Shown: positions 1 to 10,166, counted from the stretch's first letter. The stretch: DNA of 64,000 nt from Biomphalaria glabrata (GCF_947242115.1 NC_074719.1:43037349-43101348), one strand, 5' to 3'. The notes: a model not told the origin generated them from the sequence alone. Numbers and translations: made by a program.

Positions 1-72
1 ATTTCAAAGTACAGCATACTTTAAAGTTTAAAGTATACTAAATAAAGATAAGCACAACTTAAAGTAATGTAA

Positions 73-143
73 GCATCGGTGGTCTAGTGGTAGAATACTC
101 GCCTGCCACGCGGGTGACCCGGGTTCGATTCCCGGTCGATGCA
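73..143 (+). tRNA. tRNA-Gly (GCC), copy 1
   Basis: The 71-nt sequence folds as a full cloverleaf. The 7-bp acceptor stem closes with one G-T pair and is followed by discriminator A at 143. The anticodon stem encloses a 7-nt loop with GCC at 105-107, and the T arm carries GGTTCGATTCC, the B box. The A box TGGTCTAGTGG is intact, there is no intron, and CCA is not encoded. A T-run from about 149 should terminate Pol III. The sequence is identical to the four other copies in this window. It decodes GGC and GGT. Confidence 0.97.
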
Positions 144-425
144 AATTATTTTTGTTTTGTTTTTAAAGATAAAATGGTCTTTGAAAAATCTCGATCCAAG
201 AAGCAAGCAAAGTATACGTTACATTAGAAACAATGGATGCTCAAGAAGAAGTTGTTTTATTTCAAAGTTGTTTATTTTTTTAATATCAATTCAAACTTTA
301 TGATAGTCTATTATTTTCATTCAATTAAATTATTCTAATTACTTCCATATTGCAATGAATCATTTCAGTGAGCTATGCTCAATCAAGTTCTTCTATTACC
401 AGTCCGACTCATTATTTTACAACGG

Positions 426-621
426 CATACTACTTCTTCTCTAGTGCTATTAGAGCATGGAGTGGGTTGCCTGAGTCAGCCAAGAAAATCAATGACTTTG
501 CAGAGTTTATGTCATTGATTACCATGCACGACTAGATTAAACTAGGCATACGCTTAGGATATAATCATCTTTTTTTAAAAGTAACATCTATATTTTATAA
601 GATAAGATAGATAAGATAAGA
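426..621 (+). mobile_element. 3' fragment of (TAAGA)n-tailed LINE (family T)
   Basis: The fragment translates to the end of a non-LTR retrotransposon ORF2, reading FFSSAIRAWSGLPESAKK and ending ITMHD followed by a stop. It continues into a short 3' UTR with the family signature ATCATCTTTTTTT-AAGTAAC and a GATAAGATAAG tail. The copy is 5'-truncated. It is one of about ten copies in the window and is more diverged than the one at 3714-4212. Confidence 0.8.
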
Positions 622-1070
622 TGGTGCACAAAATGTTCATGTTTTTTTTTAAATTTATTTAACTCTTTACTGAATACGAAAAACAGTTGAGTCGAGTGCG
701 GGAATTTCCGCTGAAGCCTGTGTTAAAACAATCATGTAGTCCTACCGGTAAAAACATTTTTTTTTTAAAGACAATGCCTTCTTTGTAAAGCTGATGACCC
801 GTTGTAAGAGCGATTACTAATGGATGATAGATAATTTTTTTTTATTTTTTTACCCCGCACCAATTAGAATACTGTATATGGTTAGAGATAAAGAGATAGA
901 TGATGCTAGTTTTGTTCAGCAATGATTTTCACATAAGACGGTGTGCAAAATGTTACCGATACTCTGTTTTGTCAACAAATATATGCGGGAATTTCCACTA
1001 CCTGTGTTTAAGATATTGATCTCCAGAAGAAATTTAATTTTAAGATTATTATATTTTACTTTCTTCTTAT
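622..1070. repeat. Spacer with two diverged copies of a short unclassified repeat
   Basis: Two segments, about 618-740 and 937-1015, share GTGCACAAAATGTT-like and GCGGGAATTTCC blocks followed by CTGTGTT. This suggests an old interspersed repeat present twice in direct orientation. No coding region is seen between them. Confidence 0.4.
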
Positions 1071-1073
1071 CTC

Positions 1074-1400
1074 TTAATCCTGTGTACTTCCAGGGGAGCA
1101 TAGGGCCGCAACCACACCTCTCCAACGAACTAGGTTCTGAGCAGCTTTCTTCATATGCTCCCATGTCATTCCAGTACCCTCAGCTTCACTGATGACTGAC
1201 CTCTTCCATGTTTGCTTAGGTCTGCCCACTTTCCTCTTTCCTTGTGGGTTCCAGTCAAGTGCCTGTCTTGCAACATTGGTAGCTGGTTTTCGCGGGGTGT
1301 GTCCTATCCAGCTCCATTTTCGTTTTGTGGTGTCTTGGTCTATGGGCTTTTGTCTAGTTCTCTTCCACACAAATCGATAGTAGTTATCTTTTCTGGCCAC
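1074..1400 (-). mobile_element. RTE-like LINE, C-terminal fragment
   Basis: An open 108-codon stretch on the minus strand gives the typical end of an RTE-type ORF2: RKWSWIGHTPRKPATNVARQ, then ALDWNPQGKRKVGRPKQTW, then a tryptophan-rich block ending VAALCSP. The WxWIGHxxRKP and GRPKxTW signatures are known for this clade. The rest of the ORF (endonuclease, RT core) is absent. It is a 5'-truncated LINE relic. Confidence 0.8.
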
Positions 1401-1489
1401 CTAATTCCTAATATTTTATTTTACTTTACTTTGAAAAATTATAATGGAAGAACCAAGAGTGTTCCCTTTTTTTTAAAAAAGTTGATCTG

Positions 1490-1531
1490 AGATTTGGAAG
1501 TGAGAGAAAGAAAGTGTCGAAAATGTGTACC

Positions 1532-1566
<35 letters not shown>

Positions 1567-1595
1567 GTGAGTTGAAATAAGCCTTGTAATAAAAA
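1490..1595 (+). repeat. End of TIR family P repeat, with (GACA)n
   Basis: A (CAGA)n run at 1531-1565 is followed by GTGAGTTGAAATAAGCCTTGTAA. This is the right end of the repeat called family P here; a fuller copy is at 15108-15745. Confidence 0.55.
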
Positions 1596-1768
1596 TGAAG
1601 GCAAGCACCTAACATTAACACCGCCGCACCATAACCCTAGCCTCGATGACGAAAAATGATAACATCACAGCAACCTTCTTTACCATGGCTCTGGTATATA
1701 ACATAGCGTTTCCGTAGTGATTATCAGCTATCAGGAAAAAAAAAAAGACAAATTAGTTTGTACTTTGT

Positions 1769-1975
1769 GTACACTCTGGCTGGCAAGAAGGAAGAACTCC
1801 CCAATACTAAGAAGAGACGAAAGCTGAGCTGATTTTGGTCCTATTGTGAGACATGACTTCAAGGTACAGTGGTGGGAGCACGAAGAAAGGGTCGCCCAAA
1901 GAAAAGCTGGATGGATACCATAAAAAAATGCACAGGCCTCTGTCTTGGTATCTTGCTTAGAACAGCTGATGATCG
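1769..1975 (+). mobile_element. LINE C-terminal fragment (GRPKKSW type)
   Basis: The segment begins with CACTCTGGCTGGCAAGAAGG and in one frame reads RRKGRPKKSWMDTIKKCTGL followed by LLRTADDREQ. This GRPKKSW...ADDR arrangement is the usual C terminus of LINE ORF2 proteins. It is degenerate and short. A second copy of the same family lies at 55120-55345. Confidence 0.6.
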
Positions 1976-2047
1976 GGAACAGTGTGTGTGTGTGTGGGGG
2001 GGGTGGATTAGTCCTACTGTCACACCACCCATAAAAGCATGAAACAG

Positions 2048-2185
2048 CAGTAAACAAAAACAATTGGTGAAAATATTTCTAATCGCACAGATTTATTGTT
2101 GTTAGTCTAGTGCTATTACAAAGTCTGACTGATCCAAACTAATTGATACAACTACAATTTGTATAAGCTTTTAATGTTTTTCTTG
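2048..2185 (-). repeat. Family P repeat, partial
   Basis: It shares the block running from GAAAATATTTCTAATCGCAC through GACTGATCC to GTATAAGCTTTT with the copies at 62755-63275 and 15108-15745. Confidence 0.6.
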
Positions 2186-2341
2186 TTATCCTTTACGTTC
2201 CATAATATCGTCGCAACATTTCTCAACATCGCTTTTCTTCTTCGTGTCTCGTACTAACAAGTGTTCCTTTTGATCTTAAAAATAAAAATATCATTCATTT
2301 TATGTGGATGTCTTTTTTTAATGACATACATACAAAAAAAT

Positions 2342-2412
2342 TGCATCGACCGGGAATCGAACCCGGGTCACCCGCGTGGCAGGCGAGTATTCTACCACTA
2401 GACCACCGATGC
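2342..2412 (-). tRNA. tRNA-Gly (GCC), copy 2
   Basis: This is the exact reverse complement of the copy at 73-143, with the same cloverleaf, GCC anticodon and A and B boxes. Reading downstream on the minus strand, a run of seven Ts (A-run at 2334-2340 on +) is the likely Pol III terminator. Flanks are unrelated to those of copy 1. Confidence 0.97.
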
Positions 2413-2419
2413 TTATGAA

Positions 2420-3029
2420 CGTCTAGTGAAATTTTACATTATGTCTGACTGTTGACTGCTGTATTCATTTCAATTATTTTAAAACTATTTGCATGTATGT
2501 ATACCTTTGCATGGCGTTTGACTTCCCTTCATGTTATAGAGAGAGAGAGAGAGAGAGACAGGTAGCCTCCAGCTATCTAAATCTATACCTCTTTTGTCAG
2601 CCTAAGCTATAGTTCAATATACAAAAACAATAAACATATGTATTACAAGTTTATTGCTCGAGGATATTTTAAATCACGCAACAAATAGCAACTATTAAAT
2701 GGAGGCAGCGGAGGTTTGTTAAGCAAGACTTTCTGTTATAACTCAGGCATCAGATCTCTTTCAGTCGTAGAGTGACTATGGTTCATTTCGAACACTTTTT
2801 TTTTTCATGTGACTGTTGAGCCCTATTTTAGAGAGACACTCCCGTCCACATACATCGCAGGTTAAGGTGGCTTTCTCTTTGGTGGTAGAGCTGGCAATTT
2901 TCCGCATGGCAAACTTTCTTCCAGTTCTGTAGCTCATGTTTTTTTTTTTTTACTGTCCATAGATTTCTTGTCGCCGTATCTCTAATGCGGTTTTAACTAT
3001 GTGTGTGTGTAATTTCCCTATACCCAAGG
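2420..3029. other. Spacer, nothing recognised
   Basis: AT-rich with a (GA)n run near 2542-2558 and short T-runs. No supported gene or dated element was seen. Confidence 0.5.
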
Positions 3030-3135
3030 TGGACAACGGCTTTGTCTGCATTAGATGTGGAAAAATATGTAGGTCGCAAATGGGTTTTGAAACACTGCAT
3101 TGATCTTTAATCTTCGAAATCGAGGACATTGCCGC
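3030..3135 (+). mobile_element. LINE family Z, zinc-finger end, degenerate
   Basis: It reads GFVCIRCGKICRSQMGF, the start of the C2H2 finger that closes ORF2 of LINE family Z (compare 4590-4895). The rest has drifted. Confidence 0.55.
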
Positions 3136-3713
3136 ACTTTTCCTGATGTATAATTTTTTTAAAGAAATAATTTTATAATTATTTTTGGAAACTATTGATT
3201 CTCACTTCAAAATTCTTTTCAAATAGATATTTTATCCATACCTCAGTATTAGAAATACCGGATGCAACAAAAAAAGTTGTATTTCCGGTGTTAGTCTATT
3301 ATATTCTGTTCATTGAAGTAAAAGAAGAATTCAACTCAAGTTTTGTTTCATGGATGTGGCACTTCAATGTTTTTGTTTTTTGTAACTGCACTTTTCCTCG
3401 ATACGACAACGTGCCAGATTGGATTAGCTCTATAGTCAGATCTAAATCTGGCTATAACCTTTTTTTTTTTTTTCAGCTCCACTTTTGCAGCGTGTAACGG
3501 TTTAGAACTAGCAGACGCAAAGACGGTATTCACCACTGTCGTGGTGCTCAGCCCCTTTTGGTATTGGGGCCTTACAAGTTTCCCAAATATTTGTCATGGC
3601 CGGCTTTACAGAAAAATAAATCCCCGCGTCTTCGTGTTATAAATTGTTCTTATTATTTGTGATTATTGAACTAGTGGAATGGAGATTGAAAATATTTCTA
3701 CATCTCTAACAAG
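3136..3713. other. Spacer, nothing recognised
   Basis: AT-rich with poly-T runs. A 100-codon open stretch here has no coding-like composition and no recognisable motif. Confidence 0.45.
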
Positions 3714-4212
3714 ACTAAAATAAGAATTTTTAATGTCAAGGCGGTCTTACTGTATGGTTCAACTCAAGAAAACATTAAGAAACTGGAACAGACACAAAAT
3801 AGAGCAGTGAGATTCATAACAAATGAATATTCACATTTAACCAGAGTAACACCTTTAGTAAAATCACTAAATTTAGAAAGCCTTCAGGACAGAAGACTCA
3901 AAAGTAAAGTAGCAATTATACATAAAACACTGAACCATAATCTTCAAATACAGAAACAAAATTTAATAAAATACTCTGACACAAAGATAAAGGCACATTC
4001 CTCGTCCCAGATGCTAGGACAAATTTGTACAAATACTCCTTCTTCCCTAGTGCTATTAGAGCATGGATTGGGTTGCCTGAGCTAGACAGGAAAACCAGTG
4101 AGTTGGTAGAATTTAAGTTATTGGTTAATATGGATGACTGAATGCATAATGCGTAGGACGTAATCATCTTCTTTTTTGAAGTAATGTCTGTATAATATAA
4201 GATAAGATAAGG
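3714..4212 (+). mobile_element. LINE family T, longest 3' copy in the window
   Basis: This is the best-preserved copy of the family. The ORF2 C terminus reads LEQTQNRAVRFITNEYSHLT, then RVTPLVKSLNLESLQDRRLK, then SKVAIIHKTLN. A frame change near 4010 separates this from the terminal FFPSAIRAW-GLPE block, which ends in a stop at about 4140. The 3' UTR carries GTAATGTCTGTATAATATAA and ends in GATAAGATAAG. The QNRAxRF and FFPxxIRxWNxLP motifs are standard in Jockey/CR1/L2-type LINE C termini. The clade is not resolved. Confidence 0.85.
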
Positions 4213-4213
4213 T

Positions 4214-4294
4214 TCTGAAACACGGAGAACAACTGAATCAACAACAAAAGAAGCACAGACCTTCATCAATAGATGCCTGAGAACTATGTCGTTG
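4214..4294 (+). mobile_element. RTE-like LINE fragment
   Basis: One frame reads ETRRTTESTTKEAQTFINRC followed by LRTM. The ETWRTT...QTFINxCLR pattern is typical just upstream of the C terminus of RTE-type ORF2. It is a short relic directly after the family T tail. Confidence 0.55.
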
Positions 4295-4580
4295 AGATGT
4301 TCAAAAAGGCTCGAGATAAATCCCTTTTATGAGCCTTTGATCCGGGAAAGAATTTTATCCCTTGGCCAGGATGAAGGATTGGCTCTTCACCGACCCCTCT
4401 GTCCGGAGGCCTAGCCGACAAGGGTAGGCTTCATATTCCTATAATTTACCATTATGTACACTCGCGTAGCCCACTGGACGCCCTGCTTGCTTTCGTTTTT
4501 TAACGTTTCCTCTTCCCCGAGCGGACGTTTCTTCGGAGGCGCCTCGCTGAGGCGACGGGAGCTTCTCCTCCATGACACAT
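4295..4580 (-). repeat. Interspersed repeat A, inverted copy
   Basis: Its reverse complement matches 13800-14315 in blocks: GAGGCGACGGGAGC-like, GGCTCGGCCTCCGG-like with flanking TATAGAAATATGAA, and GGGATAA...TTTTCCCGG-TCAAAGG. Gaps against the other copy suggest internal loss. The family is unidentified and GC-richer than its surroundings. Confidence 0.6.
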
Positions 4581-4589
4581 ATCTTAAAC

Positions 4590-4895
4590 TACACTGGTAT
4601 GACAAAATAGAAAAGACTAAACTGTGGAGATGGGTAGACAGATAAGGCGACATCGGAACGAGACAGCTGGAGGTCATTTACAAAGGCCGCGAGATAAACA
4701 TTTGAGACCAAAAGAAAATTCGCTGTTAAGGAGAGACGTAGACGGCGAAAAGAAAATCTAAATCGATCACAGGCGGTTATGGTTATGCCTGCGCTAGATG
4801 TGGCAAAATATGTAGTTCGCAGCTGGAGCTGCGTAGCCATGGGAAGTACTGCATTCCGCATTAATCTTCGGACTAGAAGACAAGCCTTATTATTA
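4590..4895 (+). mobile_element. LINE family Z 3' end encoding a C2H2 finger
   Basis: The translation shows an arginine-rich linker (RRRRRKENLNR) followed, after a small frame change, by CARCGKICSSQLELRSHGKYC. This is a Cys-Cys-His-Cys/His finger. A stop in IPH* follows, then the 3' tail ATTAATCTTCGGACT and AAGCCTTATTATT. The tail recurs at 10560, 26820 and 49255 (inverted). C-terminal fingers of the form CxxCGRxCxSRxGLxSHxRxC are known at the end of some RTE-related LINE proteins. The copy is 5'-truncated. Confidence 0.75.
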
Positions 4896-4954
4896 TTATT
4901 ATTATTATTATTGTAAATATATTTGTTTTTCCTTCTTTTGCATCTGTAAGTTTT

Positions 4955-5310
4955 GCGGCCCCCGAAAGGGGAAAAGACGCTATTAGTTTTGTGTGGCCTG
5001 TCTGCCCGTTTGTTCGTCTGTTCGTCCGTCCGTCCGTCCCATTTAGATCTTAGAAACTAGAAGAGAAAATGAAAATCGGACATCATGATATTTTAGATCA
5101 TTCAAAGTTCTGATGCAACGGCTACTTTTTTTCTTTTCCGAAACTGAACCATCTAATTTTTAAAATTATATAGGGAAGCAGATTTTTAAAAAAATTACAC
5201 CCCTTTACAATGAAAAACTTCAGGGGAGATGATTTTTCTAAAAGGTCATTGACTTCTTCATTGATAACTCAAGCTTCATTCATATATTCGCGCATTGGTA
5301 CACAAAATTT
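4955..5310 (+). repeat. Interspersed repeat B
   Basis: It starts at GCGGCCCCCGAAAGGGG and includes CGCTATTAGTTTTGTGTGG, a (CGTC)n-like stretch, and AAAACTTCAGGGGAG, ending near TATTCGCGCA. The same order of blocks recurs at 28205-28495. No TIRs or coding were identified. It may be a MITE or a Helitron-derived element. Confidence 0.65.
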
Positions 5311-5898
5311 GCATTTAAGGTCACAATGGTAAAAGTGTTAATGGATCATTATAAAATACATTTTCCATTTATTAACTAACTCATTGAATGGAATACTGAT
5401 TCAAATGTTGTTTAAAAAAAATAATTTTAATACGAACTTCGTTTTAGTTATATGATTAAAAAATAATGAACTACTTTCATAGCGCGCAGTATTGACATAT
5501 CCTCATTATACTTGACAGTCTGAATAAGACTAAATAGAGCCCAGATCTAGATATATTTATGATATATATATATATATATATTATAAATGTGTTGATAATT
5601 TGAAAATTAATTATTAAGGAAATAACTTATCTTCGGACAGCTTAAGGGTGCAGATTTATTTATTATGTAAACAATAGTACCACATTAAGAAATGAATCGG
5701 ATACGAACAGCATAGAACACCATTACCCGGTAACAAAAGGCTTACTATTCATGATCATAACATTGGCCTAGGTCTAGTAATTTTAAGATTAAACGTGTAG
5801 ATTCATAAGAGTTCTAGTCTAGATATAGTAGATTCTATATCAGGATTCTATATCTAGTTCTAGATCTAGATATAGACTTAGTACGCTAAATGAATATA
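5311..5898. other. AT-rich spacer with TAGATCTA clusters
   Basis: Contains a (TA)n tract at about 5560-5581 and clustered GATCTAGAT-like words at 5540-5550 and 5810-5880. No gene seen. Confidence 0.5.
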
Positions 5899-6036
5899 TG
5901 GAGATGCTGTGGCTGAGGGGTATAGCACTTGGAACCGGAAGTTCCGTGTTCGAAACCTGGTGAAGACTCAAGGTGGACCACTTCGGGGGTCGATTTTGAG
6001 TTTGTGTCAAACTGTCTTGTAGCCTTGTATTTTTTT
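5899..6036 (+). mobile_element. tRNA-derived SINE, family 3
   Basis: The head resembles a tRNA-like promoter (A box GTGGCTGAGGGGT, B box TGTTCGAAACC). It joins a different tail from SINE family 1: GGTGGACCACTTCGGGGG, then TTGAGTTTGTGT, ending CTGTCTTGTAGCCTTGTA. That tail recurs at 9840-9905 and partly at 38876-38908. Confidence 0.6.
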
Positions 6037-6087
6037 TTTTATCTTGTTATGTTGCACACTTTCTGAAGCTTTCCCTAGGTCAGTGCT

Positions 6088-6197
6088 AAATGGCTGCCTG
6101 GTCATGTCTAAACTGTTGCCTCGATGCCCCCGCCTCCTCGGATTAAACAAGGTCACTAGGAAAATCTTCAATTCTGAAGGAACATCCAAAATTGTAT
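6088..6197 (+). mobile_element. SINE family 2, degenerate copy
   Basis: It begins GGCTGCCTGGTC and ends with ATCTTCAATTCTGAAGGAAC, the tail of family 2. It has drifted strongly in the middle. Confidence 0.55.
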
Positions 6198-6479
6198 AAC
6201 CAAAATATAATAAAAAGAATCAGGTATTAATAGTTAAGTGAATTTCAATGATTACAAAGAAGGCCGTTATGTACATTGAATTTACGAAAACCACTCTGCT
6301 TGCTAAGATATTTGGTGTTTTGGGGTGCTAAAATTGTCTTTTCTAAAAGATTTTATTGTAAAATATTAAACACTGCATCCTCACCTCTACTTCGTCATGT
6401 TATTATTTTTATTAACAAAATGTTTTAAAATCTAAATAATAATAATTATTATTATATATACTCGCCACAAGAGGTTCTC

Positions 6480-6890
6480 GAGTCTACTGAACATCTGCTG
6501 TATTGGGATAGGTCTATTCTGACAGAGAAAACGGTAGATTTCAATCGCCCGGATCTTCTGTTCGTTGATAAAAAAAGAAAAAAACGCTACCATTATCAAC
6601 ATTGCCGTACCACTGTCTCATAATTTAAGAAAAACTGAGATAGAGAAACAAAGAAAATATGGGAACCTAGGCTTGGAGATTAAGCGTCTATGGAAATTGT
6701 CCAAAATAACAATATATCCCATTGTTATATCAACCGAGGGGATAATAACAACTGATCTCACAGACACCTTCAAGGCCCTTGGCATTCCTAGGAACATTTT
6801 TTGTCTATCAGAGGGCGGTACTGCTGAAGACCTGCCACATCACCAGAAAATGTCTCGGTGGAAACTGATAAAGGGACTACGATGAAGTTT
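6480..6890 (+). mobile_element. R2/NeSL-like LINE C terminus with restriction-like endonuclease motif
   Basis: The frame starts LLYWDRSILTEKTVDFNRPD and then LLFVDKK. A one-base frame change in the A-run near 6570 leads to TIINIAVPLSHNLRKTEIEK, then KYGNLGLEIKRLWKL and a hydrophobic PIVIS block. The RPD...D(I)AVP spacing and following EK..KY.L..EI.R.W motif match the PD-(D/E)xK endonuclease at the C terminus of early-branching LINEs (R2, NeSL and kin). The usual D of IDIAVP is N here. The copy is 5'-truncated and dead. Confidence 0.75.
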
Positions 6891-6947
6891 GTTTCCCTTT
6901 GTCGAAACTCGACCCTGGCAGTGCCAGAGAATGAATACTCGTTCTTT

Positions 6948-6978
<31 letters not shown>

Positions 6979-7010
6979 TATTCGTACGTTTCTAACATAA
7001 CATTATATTT

Positions 7011-7091
7011 ATGCATGACTAAATGCATGACGCGTAGGACGTATTCATCTTCTTTTTTGAAGTAACGTCTGTATTAAATAAGATAAGATAA
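7011..7091 (+). mobile_element. LINE family T, 3' UTR only
   Basis: It matches the last 80 bases of the family: ATGCATGACGCGTAGGACGT, CATCTTCTTTTTTGAAGTAA and the ATAAGATAAG tail. Confidence 0.75.
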
Positions 7092-7107
7092 CATAATAAT
7101 GATAATA

Positions 7108-7200
7108 ATCAGAGGGCAGTACTGTTGCAGATCCGCCACATCATCAGAAAGTTCCACTTCTTAGGGGACTAGGATAAATTGTGTTGCTCTCTAAAGAAGC
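7108..7200 (+). repeat. Second copy of the R2/NeSL-like LINE 3' end
   Basis: CAGAGGGCAGTACTGTTGCAGATCCGCCACATCATCAGAAA-type sequence parallels 6810-6895, differing at scattered sites. It is a short 3' fragment lying in direct orientation 300 bp downstream. Confidence 0.55.
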
Positions 7201-7308
7201 TCCACCAGGAAATTAAAATTATAGTCCCGTTTTGGTGTTAAAAATTGGCGAACAAGTAACTTTTTTAGAGAAAAAAAACATCAATACTGTTTTGTTAAAA
7301 GATAGATA

Positions 7309-7379
7309 TGCATCGACCGGGAATCGAACCCGGGTCACCCGCGTGGCAGGCGAGTATTCTACCACTAGACCACCGATGC
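7309..7379 (-). tRNA. tRNA-Gly (GCC), copy 3
   Basis: Identical to the other four copies on the opposite strand from copy 1. Downstream on the minus strand there are a T-run of four (AAAA at 7297-7300 on +) and further AT sequence, a weaker terminator than at the other copies. Confidence 0.97.
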
Positions 7380-7649
7380 TTACAGGAAGTTAAGATTTTG
7401 ACTTATTTTGTCACCTGTGGTGTTTCAGTTTCAACTCGCCCCTAAATATTGTCAAAATCTTAATTATTAGGAGGTCCAAACATCATGTTACCTGTTGACA
7501 TCTTAATACACCTCAAGGCTTCCCATATTTTATTGTAACCGAAGTGTTTCTGAAGTACTTGACCTACTTGACATTTTCTTTTCCACAGACGTAATTTTAA
7601 TATTGTATTAGGTCTTTTTTTTTTCGTATTTAGTAAATACATATATTAT

Positions 7650-7805
7650 CTGCCATCAACAAGAAAAGCATATTTGAAGCGTTTGGAACCAAACATCAAA
7701 ATAATTGGACAGAAAAATGAAATGGCCAAAGTGACCGTACCGAGTTATCTTGGCAATACACTTTCCCGCAACGGAAATATAATGAAATGGACTTGTGTTG
7801 TCAGG
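7650..7805 (+). mobile_element. LINE RT fragment (YLGxTLSR block)
   Basis: One frame reads KRLEPNIKIIGQ then AKVTVPSYLGNTLSRNGNI. The YLGSTLSRDG block is a well-known landmark late in the RT domain of RTE/CR1-like LINEs. It is a short relic with no neighbouring ORF2 sequence. Confidence 0.5.
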
Positions 7806-8445
7806 TCAAAGATATAATTGTGCAAAATTTCAACTTGATCCGGTGATTAGGTGTGGGAGAAATAACGTGCACAAACTTTTTACCAGATAGACAGACGGGC
7901 AGACAGAGTGAGTTGATATTAGCTTTATAACAAGAAAAAAAAACTTTTGAATAAATATTATATTAAGTGTAATTGTATCATTTAGTTTGGATCAGTCATG
8001 TAATTATTTTAGCAATAGACTATTTACATAATAATTCTGTGCGATTAGAAATATTTTACTTATTGTTTTTTTTTTTAGCTTTCTCAATGCGCTATGATCC
8101 TATAGTTTGTCGGGGAAAAAAGGGCGGGGAAGAAGTGGGTATCTTGTTAATGTTTACAATTACATAAAAAGTCCTCAAGGGGACTAAGTCAACTTATACC
8201 ACCACATCTGTCAAGTACGATTTCTTTCCCTTATTCAAGATACCAAACAAAATAATTAAATTATCAATAGTTAATTAGCTAATTGGTTATCTTTTTAAAT
8301 AGATTCTTGTGTTGTCAAGTAAAAGAAAAAATTCTGCAAAATTTCAGCTTAAATCTGAGACTGGGTGTGGGAGAAATAACGTGTGCAAACTTTTACGAGA
8401 CAGAGTGACTTGCATGATATAATGATATAAGCTTTGTAAAAATTG
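7806..8445 (+). repeat. Family P repeats, overlapping partial copies
   Basis: A right-end fragment (7800-7930, ending GTGAGTTGATATTAGCTTTA) runs into a nearly complete copy. The latter goes from TTATATTAAGTGTAATTG (about 7960) through CAATGCGCTATGATCCTAT and CTAATTGGTTA to GATATAAGCTTTGTAAAAA at 8445. The ends are inverted AAGCTTATAT words, suggesting a MITE-like element. Confidence 0.6.
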
Positions 8446-8586
8446 ATTTGGCACCCACTATTTTCAACTAGTAACTCTAATAACGCTTCAATGTGTGAAA
8501 TGATAAAACCTATCAGCTTAGGAGTTCATTTCAACGTAGAAGTAAAAATTGCAGTCCCCTTCGAGTAGTTACGTTTTCTTCTAATC

Positions 8587-8781
8587 CAGCGGTTCTCAAC
8601 CTTTTAAGCTCGGCGACCTCTTTTTACTACCCCCAGTCTGCCGCGACCCCCCGCCATAACATACACAGCTATAGAAGAATACACTAAATACAATCCATAT
8701 TTTCGATGGTCTTAGGCGACTCCTGACAAATCGTCAATCGGCCCCATCAAAGGGTCGCGACCCACAGGTTGAGAACCCCTG
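8587..8781. mobile_element. Non-autonomous hAT element with perfect 8-bp TSD
   Basis: The ends are inverted repeats, CAGCGGTTCTCAACC at the left and GGTTGAGAACCCCTG at the right. Both sides carry the target duplication TTCTAATC (8579-8586 and 8782-8789). The 195-bp element has no coding. An 8-bp duplication and CAG...CTG ends are diagnostic for the hAT superfamily. Confidence 0.9.
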
Positions 8782-8969
8782 TTCTAATCCATTGAGATCA
8801 CCATGACGGTGATAGCTGAAGGCTAGTTCTCGGACTCGTCTAAAGACAGATAGATTTGAACCTTTAGAAAGGTCAACACGTTCAGGTCACAATTAAATAA
8901 AAGACCTAAAACACTACGGATAAATGCGTTTTAAAGTTTAAAAAAAAATATTAAAGCTTAAAAATTTGA

Positions 8970-9040
8970 GCATCGGTGGTCTAGTGGTAGAATACTCGCC
9001 TGCCACGCGGGTGACCCGGGTTCGATTCCCGGTCGATGCA
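8970..9040 (+). tRNA. tRNA-Gly (GCC), copy 4
   Basis: Identical in sequence to copy 1, with intact internal promoter boxes and GCC anticodon. A run of eight Ts starts at about 9043 and should terminate Pol III efficiently. Confidence 0.97.
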
Positions 9041-9254
9041 AATTTTTTTTGTATCAGGATCAAATAAGAAAGTTGTATTATAAAATAAATGATAAAACTT
9101 ATCGACGTTTCTTTTTTGTTTTAAGTAAAAAATGTCACATGTTCGATAAATTATAGTTTGATCATTAATAAGACAACTTAGTTTTTAAAATTGAGTGGCA
9201 CCTGAATTAAGAAGATATTTTACATAATCCCGCATGTAGTTAACATTTTAATAA

Positions 9255-9530
9255 TGTGGATCAGTCGAGGGTAGAGATAGTGTCTGCAAAGGGGAGGTGT
9301 GTGGGATTTATTTTGTTAAGATGGTAATTTAACACAAGTGTGTATTCAGTTTTTAGTTGGAAGATTTTAGATTGCTCTTTGCGAGAGAGGAAGTTAATAT
9401 TGTCCAGTTTTTTGACATGGTCTTTGTACATGGCTCTGCCTGCGTTTTCTGATGCCCGTTGGTTGAGCCACTCCTCTTTGTGATTGTTGACTAACATTGA
9501 CCTCAGGGTGAGGTAGCTAACAGGTAACAG
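9255..9530 (-). mobile_element. I-like LINE C-terminal fragment
   Basis: The minus strand reads KEEWLNQRASENAGRAMYKD, then FQLKTEYTLVLNYHLNKINP, homologous to the + strand copy at 39890-40312. The zinc-knuckle block that should follow is replaced by unrelated sequence. It is the region after RNase H in I/Jockey-type ORF2. Confidence 0.75.
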
Positions 9531-9839
9531 GTCTATCTGTTGTTGTTTTTTTTAATGGAAAGGATTTTTTTTTCTGGAGGCTTGAATATGAGATTGACCC
9601 TTTACAAAACAATTAGATAATCATTATATGACATCAGTTAGGGTTATCATAGATCAGTTTGGGCAGGTTCACATCTAACTTCACCTTCACTTACACCTAT
9701 CCCTTGGTCTGCTGGACCATTGCGGCACCACACACGATCGGTCAACATTCTTTCTCCATTCTTCTCTGTCATTTGCATTTGATAGAATATCATTCTGATA
9801 TTCTTTCTGAAAATATTGAATCCGTTCTTTTTACTTACC

Positions 9840-9905
9840 TGGGTGGACCACTTCAGGGGCCAATTTTGAGTTTGTGTTTCCACACAAACTGTCTTTGTAA
9901 CCTTG
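9840..9905 (+). mobile_element. SINE family 3 tail
   Basis: GGGTGGACCACTTCAGGGGC, TTTTGAGTTTGTG and CTGTCTTTGTAACCTTGTTT match the tail of the SINE at 5899-6036. The head is missing. Sequence at 9620-9840 to its left is unclassified. Confidence 0.55.
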
Positions 9906-9973
9906 TTTAAAAAAATCTAGGTTTGAATATTCAATAAGAGACTCGAACAAACCCAGTTAGGAACAGTCTAGAG

Positions 9974-10166
9974 CAGCGGTTCTCAACCTTTTATGCTCGG
10001 CGACCCCTTTTTACAATCCACCACTCTTCCGCGACCCCCCCCCCCACACACACATACAGCAATAGAAGAATAGAAGAGTAGACAATTTTGGATGGTCTTA
10101 GGCGACCCCTGGCAAATCGTCATTCGACCCCCAAGGGGACCGCGAACCACAGGTTAAGAACCCCTG
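9974..10166. mobile_element. Non-autonomous hAT element, same family as 8587-8781
   Basis: Starts CAGCGGTTCTCAACC and ends GGTTAAGAACCCCTG, with perfect 8-bp duplications GTCTAGAG at 9966-9973 and 10167-10174. At 193 bp it is alignable along its length with the copy 1.2 kb upstream, but the two targets differ, so these are separate insertions. Confidence 0.9.

Noticed and set aside
3195-3497. 100-residue open frame
   Set aside because: AT-rich composition, no motif, no splice or promoter context; chance frame.
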